From an uncultured Nitrospira sp. (GTDB lineage: Bacteria > Nitrospirota > Nitrospiria > Nitrospirales > Nitrospiraceae), in contig CAMLHQ010000081.1 of NCBI GenBank assembly GCA_946479785.1, positions 1 to 14,030 on the forward strand: a DNA stretch of 14,030 bases, in the 5' to 3' direction. Below the pieces are notes generated by a model. It did not search any database and had not been told where the DNA came from. It was given only the letters and a program-made list of their open reading frames with translations. The position numbers and the translations under genes were made by a program. Below are positions 1 to 7,758 of this stretch, one piece after another (the first letter of the stretch is position 1; every line of letters starts with the position of its first letter).

Positions 1-395
1 ATGACATGGCGAAAGCGACGGAGGCTTTCAAGGAGTTCAAGTTCGGCCTGCAGCGACATATCGTATGGGAAGAGGATCTGCTGTTTCCCTTATGGGAAGA
101 GAAAACCGGCATGTCCGAAGGTGGGCCGACCTTCGTCATGCGAAACGAACATCGTCAGATCGGCGAGCAGCTGGAGGCCATTCATCAGAAAGTCATCGAA
201 CAGAATCAGGAGAGCGATCACGAAGAGCAGGCGTTGCTGAAATTTCTCGGTTCCCACAACCTCAAAGAAGAACGGGTGCTGTATCCTTCCATCGATCAGG
301 TCACAACGCCGGAAGAGTGCAAAGACATCTTTCAGAAAATGAAAGAGATTCCGGAAGACCGCTATCGAGTCTGCTGCGGGGTACATCAGCGATAG
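1..395 (+). CDS. Hemerythrin HHE-domain protein (5' end missing)
   Basis: This is the C-terminal part of a hemerythrin-like four-helix protein; such proteins bind a di-iron centre and sense or carry O2 or NO, or protect against them. Read from the ATG at 6 it gives 129 residues with HIVWEE (H-x3-E) near residue 19, EHRQI near residue 49 and SHNLKEERVLYP near residue 83. These fit the later iron ligands of the HHE domain. The first-helix histidine expected upstream is absent, and the frame is open to the window edge, so the real start lies outside and the ATG at 6 is probably internal. The stop is TAG at 393-395. It ends in a Cys-Cys pair (RVCCGVHQR). It lies 81 bp upstream of a cytochrome c gene on the same strand, but co-transcription is unproven. 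The family call is fairly safe; the physiological role is inference. Confidence 0.85.
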   Translation, partial: DMAKATEAFKEFKFGLQRHIVWEEDLLFPLWEEKTGMSEGGPTFVMRNEHRQIGEQLEAIHQKVIEQNQESDHEEQALLKFLGSHNLKEERVLYPSIDQVTTPEECKDIFQKMKEIPEDRYRVCCGVHQR

Positions 396-476
396 CGCTC
401 CACCGCTCGAGTTTCAGGACGTGGTCATGATGCTGACCGGTGTCCGCGGGTGAGCCCACCTAGGAAGGGAGTCAAG

Positions 477-947
477 ATGGATCGATTACAGCACAGCCCT
501 CTCCAAAACGGATCCCTCATCGTCTTGGCGTCGTTCGTGTGGCTGTCGTCCTTAGTGGTGATGCCGAACGAGACGGTCCTCGCACAAGGAACGCCAAAGA
601 CCGGGAAGGGTACACGGAACCAGGGCAATACCCAGGCGGGGCGAAGCGTCTTCAATGGGAAAGGGGTCTGTTATTACTGCCATGGCATGGACGGCTATCG
701 GGACCAGCTGCCTCAGTTGGCCCCCGATACCGCCGGCTTGATTGCACAGCTCAATCCGCAGCCGGCCGATCTGAGAAATCCGAAGACGCTGCGTCTAAAA
801 TCCGACCATGCGCGCGCAAAAATCATCCAGGAAGGACATGCCGGCACGGGGATGTTTCCTGATACGACGATGACGAATCAAGAACTGGCCGACACCTTGG
901 CCTATCTCGCTTTCCTTCGGCGTGAAGGTACGTCGACAAGGCAGTGA
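477..947 (+). CDS. Small exported class I c-type cytochrome
   Basis: This is a monoheme cytochrome c of 156 residues, expected in the periplasm. I chose the ATG at 477, not the in-frame ATG at 450, because an AGGAAGGGA ribosome binding site sits about 6 bases before it. An N-terminal hydrophobic stretch (residues about 12-30) ends with VLAQG, consistent with a signal peptide or anchor. The heme motif CYYCH is at residues 65-69. Candidate axial methionines are M126 in GTGMFPDT and M132. The C-terminal helix LADTLAYLAFLRR is typical of the class I fold. It is followed after 18 bp by a TauE/SafE-like gene and then a second cytochrome c, so the three probably form one transcript. The electron-transfer partner cannot be told from sequence. 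Confidence 0.9.
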   Translation: MDRLQHSPLQNGSLIVLASFVWLSSLVVMPNETVLAQGTPKTGKGTRNQGNTQAGRSVFNGKGVCYYCHGMDGYRDQLPQLAPDTAGLIAQLNPQPADLRNPKTLRLKSDHARAKIIQEGHAGTGMFPDTTMTNQELADTLAYLAFLRREGTSTRQ

Positions 948-965
948 AAAACTGGAGGTTCCAAT

Positions 966-1328
966 ATGAGCGAAGATCTGCTCTATATTGCCTTAGGCGT
1001 GGCGGCGGGAATTCTTAGCGGGCTGATTGGGATCGGAGGCGGTGTCATCATCGTCCCGACGTTGGTCTTTCTGTTCGGCTTCACCCAACACCAAGCGCAA
1101 GGAACCACGCTGGCGCTGTTGGTGCCGCCCATTGGGCTCCCCGCCGCTTGGACGTATTTCAAACAGGGCGATGTCCGTTTAGAAGTCGCGATGCTGGTCT
1201 GCGCGGGGTTCTTCATTGGCGGATTCTTGGGTGCAAAACTGGCCACTGGAATATCGAATGCCACGTTGGAGAGAGTGTTTGGAATTGCCATGCTGATCAT
1301 CTCCGCGAAGATGCTGTTGGCAAAATAA
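966..1328 (+). CDS. Half-length TauE/SafE (TSUP) family membrane protein
   Basis: This is a 120-residue integral membrane protein of the TauE/SafE family, whose members export sulfite, sulfoacetate and other organic or sulfur anions. The N-terminal signature GILSGLIGIGGGVIIVPTL (residues about 15-33) is the conserved family repeat. About four hydrophobic segments follow (roughly 5-30, 42-62, 72-93 and 99-118). Full-length members are about 250 residues with two such repeats, so this is one repeat only. The ATG at 966 has a good GGAGG site about 7 bases upstream, and TAA closes the frame cleanly at 1326-1328. There is no sign of a second half in the following sequence, which is another gene. 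A half-size member would need to pair with itself or another half to make a pore. It is sandwiched between two cytochrome c genes. The substrate is unknown. Confidence 0.85.
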   Translation: MSEDLLYIALGVAAGILSGLIGIGGGVIIVPTLVFLFGFTQHQAQGTTLALLVPPIGLPAAWTYFKQGDVRLEVAMLVCAGFFIGGFLGAKLATGISNATLERVFGIAMLIISAKMLLAK

Positions 1329-1345
1329 TTCGGAGTTTCGCGCTC

Positions 1346-1726
1346 ATGAGACACATTGTCATCGCGTTCACTCTCTTCGCGTCGCTTCTTGTAGAGTCTG
1401 CTGTGGACTCCACCAACCACCTCGCGCGGGCCGGCGCTGATTCGCAAGGCGTCACGAAAAGTAGCGTGACCGACATGGGCAAGAAGCCTTCAACTGGGGA
1501 CACCGGACGGGGCGAGGAATTGTACAAGGCCAGTTGCGTTGTCTGTCATGGCCCGCAAGCGACGGGTGGCGTCGGTCCACGATTGGCGGGCAATCCCGTG
1601 CTGTCGAACGACCAGGCATTCTGGAAAGTCGTTTACGAGGGGCGACACATGATGCCCCCATTGAAAGGCGCAGTGACGGAGCAACAGATGGCCGACATTC
1701 GAGCCTGGTTAAAAACGTTACGATGA
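1346..1726 (+). CDS. Small exported c-type cytochrome
   Basis: This is a monoheme class I cytochrome c of 126 residues. The ATG at 1346 follows the TauE-like gene by 17 bp and has a modest CGGAG site at 1331-1335. A longer reading of the frame from 1148 would overlap the permease gene and lacks any support. A hydrophobic N terminus (residues 3-16) indicates export, then a polar linker leads to the heme domain. The heme motif CVVCH is at residues 64-68, followed by GPRLAGNP. The axial methionine is probably M102 or M103 in HMMPPLKG, and the C-terminal helix is MADIRAWLKTL. The protein resembles the small cytochromes that act as electron shuttles or as subunits of oxidases. It ends 19 bp from the convergent acyl-CoA synthetase gene. 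Confidence 0.9.
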   Translation: MRHIVIAFTLFASLLVESAVDSTNHLARAGADSQGVTKSSVTDMGKKPSTGDTGRGEELYKASCVVCHGPQATGGVGPRLAGNPVLSNDQAFWKVVYEGRHMMPPLKGAVTEQQMADIRAWLKTLR

Positions 1727-1745
1727 AGGGCGAGGCGTGGAAATC

Positions 1746-3920
1746 TTAGTAAGGATCAAAGCCTGGCCTCATCTCTAGCCGGATTCTTGCATCCACAATC
1801 CGGCAGCCTTGCGCATCGGGCAGTGCAAAAATCGGATTCAGATCAAGTTCGGTGATTTCTGGAATTGCTTCAACGAAGTGAGAAATCCGAAGCAAGACAT
1901 CTTCAATGGCTTTGACATCGGCAGCCGGTTGGCCCCGATAGCCCTGCAGCAATCGATAGCCCTTAATCCCGCGGACCATCTCTGTTGCGTCGCGATCGGT
2001 AAGAGGTGTGAGGCGAAACCGCACGTCGTCAAGAATTTCGATGTATATTCCTCCCAGCCCGAACGCGATCAAGGGTCCGAAAAGCCGATCGCGTGTCATG
2101 CCAACCATCACTTCCACACCGACTGACAGCATCGGCTGAACGAGCACCCCTTCCATCGCGTCGAGATTGCGGTCGTGAAGCAGCCGCGTGCGAATAGCCT
2201 GGTAGGCCTCCCGGACATCCTGTTCGCTCTGCAAATTTAATCGGACTGCACCGCTCTCCGTTTTGTGAACGATCCGGTGCGAAGCGAGTTTCACTGCGAC
2301 GGGAAATCCTGTCTCACGCGCAAGCGTAACGGCGTCCTCTTCAGTCTTTGCAATCTTGCACTGAACCAGAGGCAGGTTCATCGCCGCAAGGATGGCATAC
2401 GTCTCTTCCGCACTGAGCCAGCCCTCTCCACGTTGCGATAAAACCTTGGCGCAGGTGGCCTGAGCCGCTGCGAGATCAATGTGAGGATAGCTCGGAGTCG
2501 TCTTAGTCGGCTTCTGCCTCCAGGAATCATAGGCAAGCGCGTGACTGATGATGCCGGCAGGAATCTCAGGCCGCCGGTAGACAGGAACCGTTTCTCCGTC
2601 GACGGTGAACGTCCGATCCAAATCACCTTCCGCCATCCAACAAATATAAACCGGTTTCTTCCTTCCGATAACCTGCCTTGCTGCGCGGATGCCACGGATG
2701 ATGCCTGCTGCCACGGGAGGGTTGTCTTCAGCGCGGACCGACACATGCACGATGATGAGGGCGTTGGTATCGTCCGCTCTCAACATGGTTTCGATAGCGT
2801 GCGCATGCTGCTCCTCCGTCGCAAATCCGATCACATCGACGGGATTTGATAATGCGGCCGTAGGCGGAAGGAACGAGGCGAGCGCTGATTGCACGGGCTC
2901 GGAAAGCTCGGGAACGCTGAGACCCTCGGAAGCACAACTGTCTGCGCAGAGCACGCCAGGTCCACCGGAGTTGGTCAAGATGCCGACGCGTGGGCCAGCC
3001 GGACGGGCTTGATTTGAGAACCCCGTCGCCAGCGCCAGCAGTTCATCGAGAGAGTGCGCCCGGAGGACTCCACACTGCGTGAACAGCGCGTCCACCGCCG
3101 TTTCATTCGTCGCCAGCGCCGCCGTGTGCGATCCGGCCGCTGACTGCCCGGCCAGGGTCCGTCCCGCTTTCATGGCGATGATGGGCTTCTTCTTTGCCAC
3201 CCGCTCCACGATCAGCCTGAATACCTGAGGGTCGACGATGGTTTCGAGATAGAGCAGAATTACCTCGGTGGTATCGTCCTGCGCCCAGTATTCGAGAAGG
3301 TCGAGCACCGAGACGTCGGCATGATTGCCGACACTGACGAAGCTGGAGAGGCCGAGACGCACCCGTGGGGCCGCCGTGACGACTGCGAGTCCAACTCCGC
3401 CGCTTTCGGATGCGAAGGCTACGCGACCGGCTGGGGGAACGATTGGTGTATAGGTAGCATTCAGACGCACGGCGGGATCCAGGTTCATGAGGCCGAAACA
3501 ATTCGGTCCAATGAGGCGGATCCCGTGTCGACGGACTCTGTCGAGCAATTGTTGCTCGAGCGAGGTTCCCGATCCACCCGTTTCGGCGAAGCCCGCTGTG
3601 ATAAGGACGACGGCCGGCACCTTCTTGGCGGCACAGTCATCGATGATCCGGAGGACGAGAGGGGGCGGTACGGCGATGATGGCCAGATCGACAGGGTCGG
3701 GAATAGCCGGCAGTGAAGGGAATGCCCGCAGACCTGCAATCTTGGTCGCGTGGGGGTTGACCGGGATGACCGATCCGGTGAAGCCGCTTCCCTGTAGGGA
3801 TTCGAGGATTCTGTGTCCAATGCCGGCCGGTTCACGGGATGCGCCGACGACCGCCACGGCTCGCGGACGGAAAAACGGCTTCAGCGACTCGATGTCGTAT
3901 TGCTGCGAGGGACCTGCCAT
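1746..3920 (-). CDS. ADP-forming acetate/acyl-CoA synthetase, fused alpha-beta
   Basis: This 724-residue enzyme interconverts acyl-CoA, ADP and phosphate with the free acid, CoA and ATP. Domains in order: CoA-binding Rossmann-like domain (about 12-140, AVVGASREPAGIG), succinyl-CoA-ligase-like domain (about 150-300), a second ligase region to about 465, and a C-terminal ATP-grasp domain (about 505-722). Catalytic signs are SESGGVG at 171-177, SHTAALA with the probable phosphohistidine H265, VAVKLASHRIVHKTESG in the nucleotide site and ELDLNPI at 691-697. There is no acetyltransferase domain such as Pat-type fusions carry. The ATG at 3918-3920 has an AGGAAGG site. It lies 49 bp downstream of the DsbD-like gene on the same strand, so it may be the last gene of that operon. 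The substrate acid (acetate, propionate or other) cannot be assigned. Confidence 0.92.
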   Translation of the reverse strand: MAGPSQQYDIESLKPFFRPRAVAVVGASREPAGIGHRILESLQGSGFTGSVIPVNPHATKIAGLRAFPSLPAIPDPVDLAIIAVPPPLVLRIIDDCAAKKVPAVVLITAGFAETGGSGTSLEQQLLDRVRRHGIRLIGPNCFGLMNLDPAVRLNATYTPIVPPAGRVAFASESGGVGLAVVTAAPRVRLGLSSFVSVGNHADVSVLDLLEYWAQDDTTEVILLYLETIVDPQVFRLIVERVAKKKPIIAMKAGRTLAGQSAAGSHTAALATNETAVDALFTQCGVLRAHSLDELLALATGFSNQARPAGPRVGILTNSGGPGVLCADSCASEGLSVPELSEPVQSALASFLPPTAALSNPVDVIGFATEEQHAHAIETMLRADDTNALIIVHVSVRAEDNPPVAAGIIRGIRAARQVIGRKKPVYICWMAEGDLDRTFTVDGETVPVYRRPEIPAGIISHALAYDSWRQKPTKTTPSYPHIDLAAAQATCAKVLSQRGEGWLSAEETYAILAAMNLPLVQCKIAKTEEDAVTLARETGFPVAVKLASHRIVHKTESGAVRLNLQSEQDVREAYQAIRTRLLHDRNLDAMEGVLVQPMLSVGVEVMVGMTRDRLFGPLIAFGLGGIYIEILDDVRFRLTPLTDRDATEMVRGIKGYRLLQGYRGQPAADVKAIEDVLLRISHFVEAIPEITELDLNPIFALPDAQGCRIVDARIRLEMRPGFDPY

Positions 3921-3969
3921 CGATACCTTCCTGCAGGATGGTCGCGTTCAGCTCACTGCGCGGTGACCA

Positions 3970-5124
3970 TCAGATAAGCCACGTGGGCCGAAGAAGTAGG
4001 ACAGCCCCTAATCCGGCCATCACCAGGCCACTGAGCAATTTCAGCCAGCGGCCTTCCCGTTCTTGAAGTCTGTAGTGGCTAATCGTGATCACTCCAATGG
4101 CGAGCACCACGATATCGTCCAACATGTACGCGACATTGTAGAGAACCAAATATCCGTAATAAGCCCACGAGTCAAGCTGGCGCATGGTCAGAATGCGTGT
4201 GTACAGAGCGGGCAACCCTGCCGTACATAACAGCTCGACCGCCTGCACCAGGAACGCGAGCAGCACTGTTCCTATGAGCGCAGCGACGATGTTCTCGGCC
4301 TGCAAAATCCGTCGCATTCCTGCGTAGAGGCCGGGTTTGGCCGCTTCGGGGATGCCAAGCGAGAGCCCGCGCCGGAACGCCCAAAAGTCTTTGATGTTGA
4401 TCGCGCCGGCCGCAACTCCAATGCCGCCCAACACGAGCTCGGTGATACGGGAGGTATTGATAAGCAAAAACAGATTGAGCCAGGCTGCCATGAATGCGAA
4501 GTATGCAAGGCCCTCGATCGCAACAAAGGTCCCGGCAATCAGCAGCATCTTTGCCCGACTGGCCATGCCGGCCAGTAAGCTCAGCATGAACAACAGCACC
4601 CACATCGAACAAGGGTTGAATCCGTCCAGCAGGCCGATCGCAAGCGTAAACAGCGGCAGACCCATGTCTGTAACACGAAGTTCGCCGAACCATGTGGTCT
4701 TGATGCCTTCTGGGACGTGAGCCGTTCTGTCGCCCTGTGCATGCTTGTCCAAGCCGGCGCGAATCGCAGCGCCGGTCGTCTCCGCTGAGAGAAATCCGAC
4801 GATCACTTCCTGGCCGATCCGGAAAGTCGGCACGCCGATATTTGCGAGCCCTCGCTCAGCGGCCAATGTTTTGAGCCGTTGCAACGCGGTTGGGTCTAGG
4901 GCGACATCATGAAAGACGATGTTGAGCGATGGGCGCTCGTGGAGGAGTTGATCGAGGAAGTGTTCGGCCGCTTCACAATGGGGGCAGCCAGCCCGGACGA
5001 ACACCTCTAGATCAGGAGCCGACTCGCCCGCGATAACGCCCGACGCGTTTAGGAGCAAAAATGTGAATAGAGACAGGACGACAGTGCGAAGAGTTCCCGC
5101 CAGGGCTCTCAGCCGGCTCGACAC
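3970..5124 (-). CDS. Thioredoxin-like (CPHC) / DsbD-CcdA-like transmembrane fusion protein
   Basis: This 384-residue protein probably moves reducing equivalents across the inner membrane. An N-terminal signal or anchor (about 13-32) precedes a thioredoxin/glutaredoxin-like domain with CPHC at residues 47-50 and the expected cis-proline in GVPTF (97-101). From about 153 there are six or more hydrophobic segments. Two conserved-type cysteines lie in DGFNPCSMW (C172) and VELLCTAGLP (C300). Their spacing of 128 residues is close to that of the two membrane cysteines of E. coli DsbD (163 and 285). The start is GTG at 5124, only 6 bp after the stop of the upstream cytochrome gene; no strong binding site is seen, so translational coupling is likely. 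It may reduce apocytochromes or other exported cysteines. CPHC is the oxidase DsbA's motif, so the direction of electron flow is open. Confidence 0.85.
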   Translation of the reverse strand: MSSRLRALAGTLRTVVLSLFTFLLLNASGVIAGESAPDLEVFVRAGCPHCEAAEHFLDQLLHERPSLNIVFHDVALDPTALQRLKTLAAERGLANIGVPTFRIGQEVIVGFLSAETTGAAIRAGLDKHAQGDRTAHVPEGIKTTWFGELRVTDMGLPLFTLAIGLLDGFNPCSMWVLLFMLSLLAGMASRAKMLLIAGTFVAIEGLAYFAFMAAWLNLFLLINTSRITELVLGGIGVAAGAINIKDFWAFRRGLSLGIPEAAKPGLYAGMRRILQAENIVAALIGTVLLAFLVQAVELLCTAGLPALYTRILTMRQLDSWAYYGYLVLYNVAYMLDDIVVLAIGVITISHYRLQEREGRWLKLLSGLVMAGLGAVLLLRPTWLI

Positions 5125-5130
5125 AATGCG

Positions 5131-5490
5131 CTAACTCACTGTGTCGAACGGGGCCATGCTTCTGATGTAGGAGAGCACGTCAAGCATCTGCTCATCGGAG
5201 AGTTTGCCACGGAAGCTGTGCATCGGGGTAAACAACGCGCCATTGGTGATGGTGACGAGTAATTCCCAATCGGTCTTCGCCCGGGAGGCCTGCGATTGGA
5301 GGTTGGTAGGCCGGACGATGAGATCCTGGCTTTCCGGGCCTTTCCCGTCCAATTTGCTCCCATGGCAACGAAGGCAATTTTGTTCATAGACGGCTTGGCC
5401 GGTCTTAGGATTCCCGCGCATGGTCTGCGCGGACACCACCGAGGTAGCCGCAACGATGAGGATGACGGCGCTGATGAGGACAGGTTTCAT
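5131..5490 (-). CDS. Small exported c-type cytochrome
   Basis: This is a monoheme cytochrome c of 119 residues. The frame is open further upstream to 5715, but the ATG at 5490 has a strong GGGAGGAA site and gives a clean signal peptide (residues 1-22, ending VVSAQT), so I use it. The heme motif CLRCH is at residues 39-43. The axial methionine is probably M90 in FTPMHSFRGKLS, the class I pattern. The C-terminal helix is MLDVLSYIRSM. It is the first gene of a probable minus-strand operon whose second gene, the DsbD-like thiol carrier, starts 6 bp after its stop. This pairing suggests that the carrier serves heme attachment or redox maintenance of this or similar cytochromes; that link is inference. 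Confidence 0.92.
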   Translation of the reverse strand: MKPVLISAVILIVAATSVVSAQTMRGNPKTGQAVYEQNCLRCHGSKLDGKGPESQDLIVRPTNLQSQASRAKTDWELLVTITNGALFTPMHSFRGKLSDEQMLDVLSYIRSMAPFDTVS

Positions 5491-5732
5491 CGTTCCTCCC
5501 TTGAGCATCAATGTAGACTGCTTAGGCTGCATGATATATGCCTGTTGGTGCACGCTGAATTTGGGCCATCGAATCCCTTCAAGAGTGGCGTTTTGCGGCA
5601 GGGCAGGAGTACCCGGTGGGGAGGGATGCGTCACATCCGAAAATTCGGCCCCATCCCTAGGGCCAATGAAGACGCGATTACCGGATTCTGCCGATCGTGT
5701 GAGTGGCATCACCATTGCGATCCTGGATGACC
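5491..5732. other. Divergent intergenic region
   Basis: These 242 bp separate the minus-strand cytochrome operon from the plus-strand NTF2-like gene and must hold promoters for one or both. I see no convincing coding potential: the two long frames across it are upstream extensions of the flanking genes that lack start signals. On the plus strand, 5704-5719 matches the sigma-54 layout (TGGCA then TTGC with the right spacing) but lies too close to the gene start to be a comfortable promoter. On the minus strand there is an A/T-rich patch around 5531-5540 that could be a -10 element, without a clear -35 partner. Confidence 0.5.
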
Positions 5733-6284
5733 ATGAAGAGTATAGGTCTATACCGAGCCACTGTCATCCTGTTGGGCCTGATGCTTTCCAGCCAGGGCCA
5801 TAACCCGAGTCCTTCGGCGGCGGTGGTGGAGATGGCTATGGGAGCGGTTGCAGAGACTGATCAGAAGATTGCGAAGGAACTCGTGGCGGCATTCGATCAG
5901 GCTGAAGTCGCGGTGCAGCACGCCGATGTCGATGCGTTGATGCAGTTCTACGAGAAGGCTTACAACTATCACGGCCTGAAGCGACCTGATGTGCAACGCG
6001 TGTGGACCGAGGTCTTCAGTCACTATGGGCATGTCGTCTCCAGGCATGTGTTCACCGAACTCAAAGTGGTGCAAGGCGGGTTGGTGAAGAAAGCCTATGT
6101 GACCTGCACGGGCGGGTTATACGGAACAGAGAAAGCGTCTGGAAAACCGATCACAATCGATAGCTGGGTGAGCGAGGTGCATTACCTCGTCAAAGAGAAG
6201 GAAGGATGGAAATTTCTCGGTAATGTGGGCGGAGTTCTTCCTTCGGTTCCACCAACCAGCGCCCCTCATCACCCGTTGTTCTGA
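5733..6284 (+). CDS. Exported NTF2/SnoaL-like (DUF4440-type) protein
   Basis: This protein of about 183 residues has an NTF2-like cone fold in its C-terminal two thirds: an opening helix (KELVAAFDQAEVAVQHADVDALMQFY), then beta strands with VFTELKVV, AYVTCTGGLYG and VHYLVKEKEGWKFLGNVGG. Members of this superfamily include enzymes and ligand-binding proteins, so fold alone gives no reaction. The N terminus KSIGLYRATVILLGLMLSS looks like a signal peptide, which argues for the ATG at 5733; the ATG at 5727 is also possible. Neither has a strong ribosome binding site. Internal ATGs at 5832 and 5838 follow a GGTGGAG string and would give a cytoplasmic protein of about 150 residues. It converges with the Usp gene, 9 bp apart. 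Export is inferred, not certain. Confidence 0.75.
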   Translation: MKSIGLYRATVILLGLMLSSQGHNPSPSAAVVEMAMGAVAETDQKIAKELVAAFDQAEVAVQHADVDALMQFYEKAYNYHGLKRPDVQRVWTEVFSHYGHVVSRHVFTELKVVQGGLVKKAYVTCTGGLYGTEKASGKPITIDSWVSEVHYLVKEKEGWKFLGNVGGVLPSVPPTSAPHHPLF

Positions 6285-6306
6285 CTGTCTGGGCTATCGA
6301 ACAACG
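6274..6306. terminator. Inverted repeat at convergent gene ends
   Basis: CGTTGTTC at 6274-6281 pairs perfectly with GAACAACG at 6299-6306, leaving a 17-base loop. The repeat spans the 9-bp gap between two convergent genes and overlaps both stop regions, so it could serve as a two-way transcription stop. There is no run of T on either side and the stem is only half G+C, so the terminator call is tentative. Confidence 0.35.
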
Positions 6307-7154
6307 AGCACGGAGCAGGGGGCGCGGTGCACGATCGCATGGGAGACGCTTCCGAGCAGAAAACGATCGAGTCCCTTTCGTCCGTGAGAGCCGACGACGA
6401 CCAGGTCAAACTCTTTGGCGGCCTCCGCAACGACGGGAGCCGGCTCGCCTCTCATCACGCGGCTCGACGGCGTGAAGATGGAGCGGGGCAGCGACTCTGC
6501 ACAGGCCTTGGCGTTGTCTTCGGCTCGCTTGACCAGTTCCTCTGACCAGGTTTCGAGTCCCACCATAGAAGAGGAGGACTCAAGCATCTGGATCACCGGC
6601 ACGGCGGTCAGCACCGTCGCTTCGACCGGTGTACGAAAGGGATGGCGCGCCAGCCAGTCGCAAATGTGCTGACCGTCTTCCTGGCCCTCCACGGAAATCA
6701 ACACTCTGCGAACCGTCTTCGTTTTCCCCTTCACGATCAGCGTCGGCTGCGTCGCGTGGAGGAGCACCTGATGGGAGATGCTCTTTAAGACCAGTTCTGC
6801 CATGCGGGAATGGTCGTGCGTTCCAACGACGATGAGGTCTGCTGTGATCGAGGCGGCAGCGTCAAGCAGAAACCGAGCCGGCTTACGGTATTCGCACAGC
6901 TGGCGGGGTTTCGGCGCATCGCCCGGAAGCATCGTCGCGGCTCGCTCCAGAGATTCGCAGCCGGCATCGAACATGGCCTTTCGGAAAATGTCATAGCCTT
7001 GCAGATTCGCCGCTTCCGCGACAATCGGGTACTCAAAAAATCCGAGGTCGACCCCGTGCACCAGCGTCACCTCGGTCGGTTGATAGAGCAGGCCGAGCTG
7101 CTCGACCGCGGCAAAAGCCTCATCCGACCAATCGACTCCGATGACCACCTTCAT
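6294..7154 (-). CDS. Tandem-domain universal stress protein (UspA family)
   Basis: This cytoplasmic protein of 286 residues has two Usp domains (about 1-142 and 148-286). Usp proteins bind ATP or other ligands and raise survival under starvation, low oxygen or respiratory stress. The second domain keeps the nucleotide-binding pattern G-x2-G-x9-G-(S/T): GSHG at 255-258 and GS at 268-269. In the first domain the matching stretch GTHDHSRMAELVLKSISH (111-128) has lost the second and third glycines, so it probably does not bind ATP in the usual way. The ATG at 7152-7154 has an excellent GGAGGTGA site. It is the last gene of the minus-strand stress cluster, 82 bp after the BCAM0308 gene, and may also have its own promoter. 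Confidence 0.93.
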   Translation of the reverse strand: MKVVIGVDWSDEAFAAVEQLGLLYQPTEVTLVHGVDLGFFEYPIVAEAANLQGYDIFRKAMFDAGCESLERAATMLPGDAPKPRQLCEYRKPARFLLDAAASITADLIVVGTHDHSRMAELVLKSISHQVLLHATQPTLIVKGKTKTVRRVLISVEGQEDGQHICDWLARHPFRTPVEATVLTAVPVIQMLESSSSMVGLETWSEELVKRAEDNAKACAESLPRSIFTPSSRVMRGEPAPVVAEAAKEFDLVVVGSHGRKGLDRFLLGSVSHAIVHRAPCSVLVVR

Positions 7155-7236
7155 CGTGTCACCTCCGACCTCTCCTTCTCGATCTGATGGACACAGACGC
7201 CTTCAGCGGACCAACGCATGGCAGCAAAGTTCCGAC

Positions 7237-7737
7237 TCAGCGGGCCCAATTCACTCGGATGAAGTCCTCATCGCGGTCGTAGTGAAAATCCAAGTCGCCG
7301 CGATAGGCATGCTTGAGAGCTTCGCCGATCCGCCGTGGGAGGTGCGTGTCCGTCGTCGAAATCACCAGCCCTTCGGGCCGCCGCTCGATCCCCATGATGC
7401 GAGATAACGGATGTTCCTTCATCTCTCGCGCTTCGGCATTTCTGATGACGCCTTGCACCTGCTCGCGCTGCTCTTCCTTGAAGTTCCCCGTAATTGTCAC
7501 GAGGCCTTTAGGGTACTTATCCCGAGCGCGGTGACAGGCCGGACAGGTGCTCGACTTCGCGCCGATCGGTGCGAACCCCCAGGTCCACCGTCCTCGATGA
7601 AAGAGCGCACCGCATCCGCTGCAGACGGTCGGCTCCTTGAGCTTGCCCTGCTGCTTGTACGTGTCGTGTTGGTACTCCTGCACGGTACGATCTCGTCTCG
7701 TTCCTCGTCTGGACGGTCTATTGACTCGTCGTGCCAT
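7237..7737 (-). CDS. BCAM0308-family zinc-ribbon protein
   Basis: This is a basic protein of 166 residues that I recognise as the uncharacterised BCAM0308 family. An Arg-rich N terminus (about 1-18) is followed by a likely zinc ribbon made of CSGC (C39, C42) and CPAC (C65, C68). The C-terminal half (about 78-166) is a small alpha/beta domain with GLVTITGNF and GLVISTTDTHLPRRIGEAL, reminiscent of NMD3-type or RNA-binding folds; that resemblance is only an impression. The ATG at 7735-7737 has an AAGGAGAG site about 8 bases upstream. It follows the phosphoribosyltransferase gene by 21 bp. Its cluster of stress genes and its charged, zinc-binding make-up suggest a ribosome- or RNA-linked stress role, which is inference. 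Confidence 0.8.
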   Translation of the reverse strand: MARRVNRPSRRGTRRDRTVQEYQHDTYKQQGKLKEPTVCSGCGALFHRGRWTWGFAPIGAKSSTCPACHRARDKYPKGLVTITGNFKEEQREQVQGVIRNAEAREMKEHPLSRIMGIERRPEGLVISTTDTHLPRRIGEALKHAYRGDLDFHYDRDEDFIRVNWAR

Positions 7738-7758
7738 GCGCGCGTCTCTCCTTTGTGT

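Noticed and set aside
5553..5568. Minus-strand TGGC-N9-GC string before the cytochrome-DsbD operon
   Set aside because: Only the GG and GC spacing fits sigma-54; the -12 side lacks TTGC. Strings this loose occur several times by chance in 14 kb.
5491..5715. Upstream extension of the minus-strand cytochrome gene
   Set aside because: The ATG at 5490 has a strong binding site and begins a normal signal peptide; the extension would bury it.
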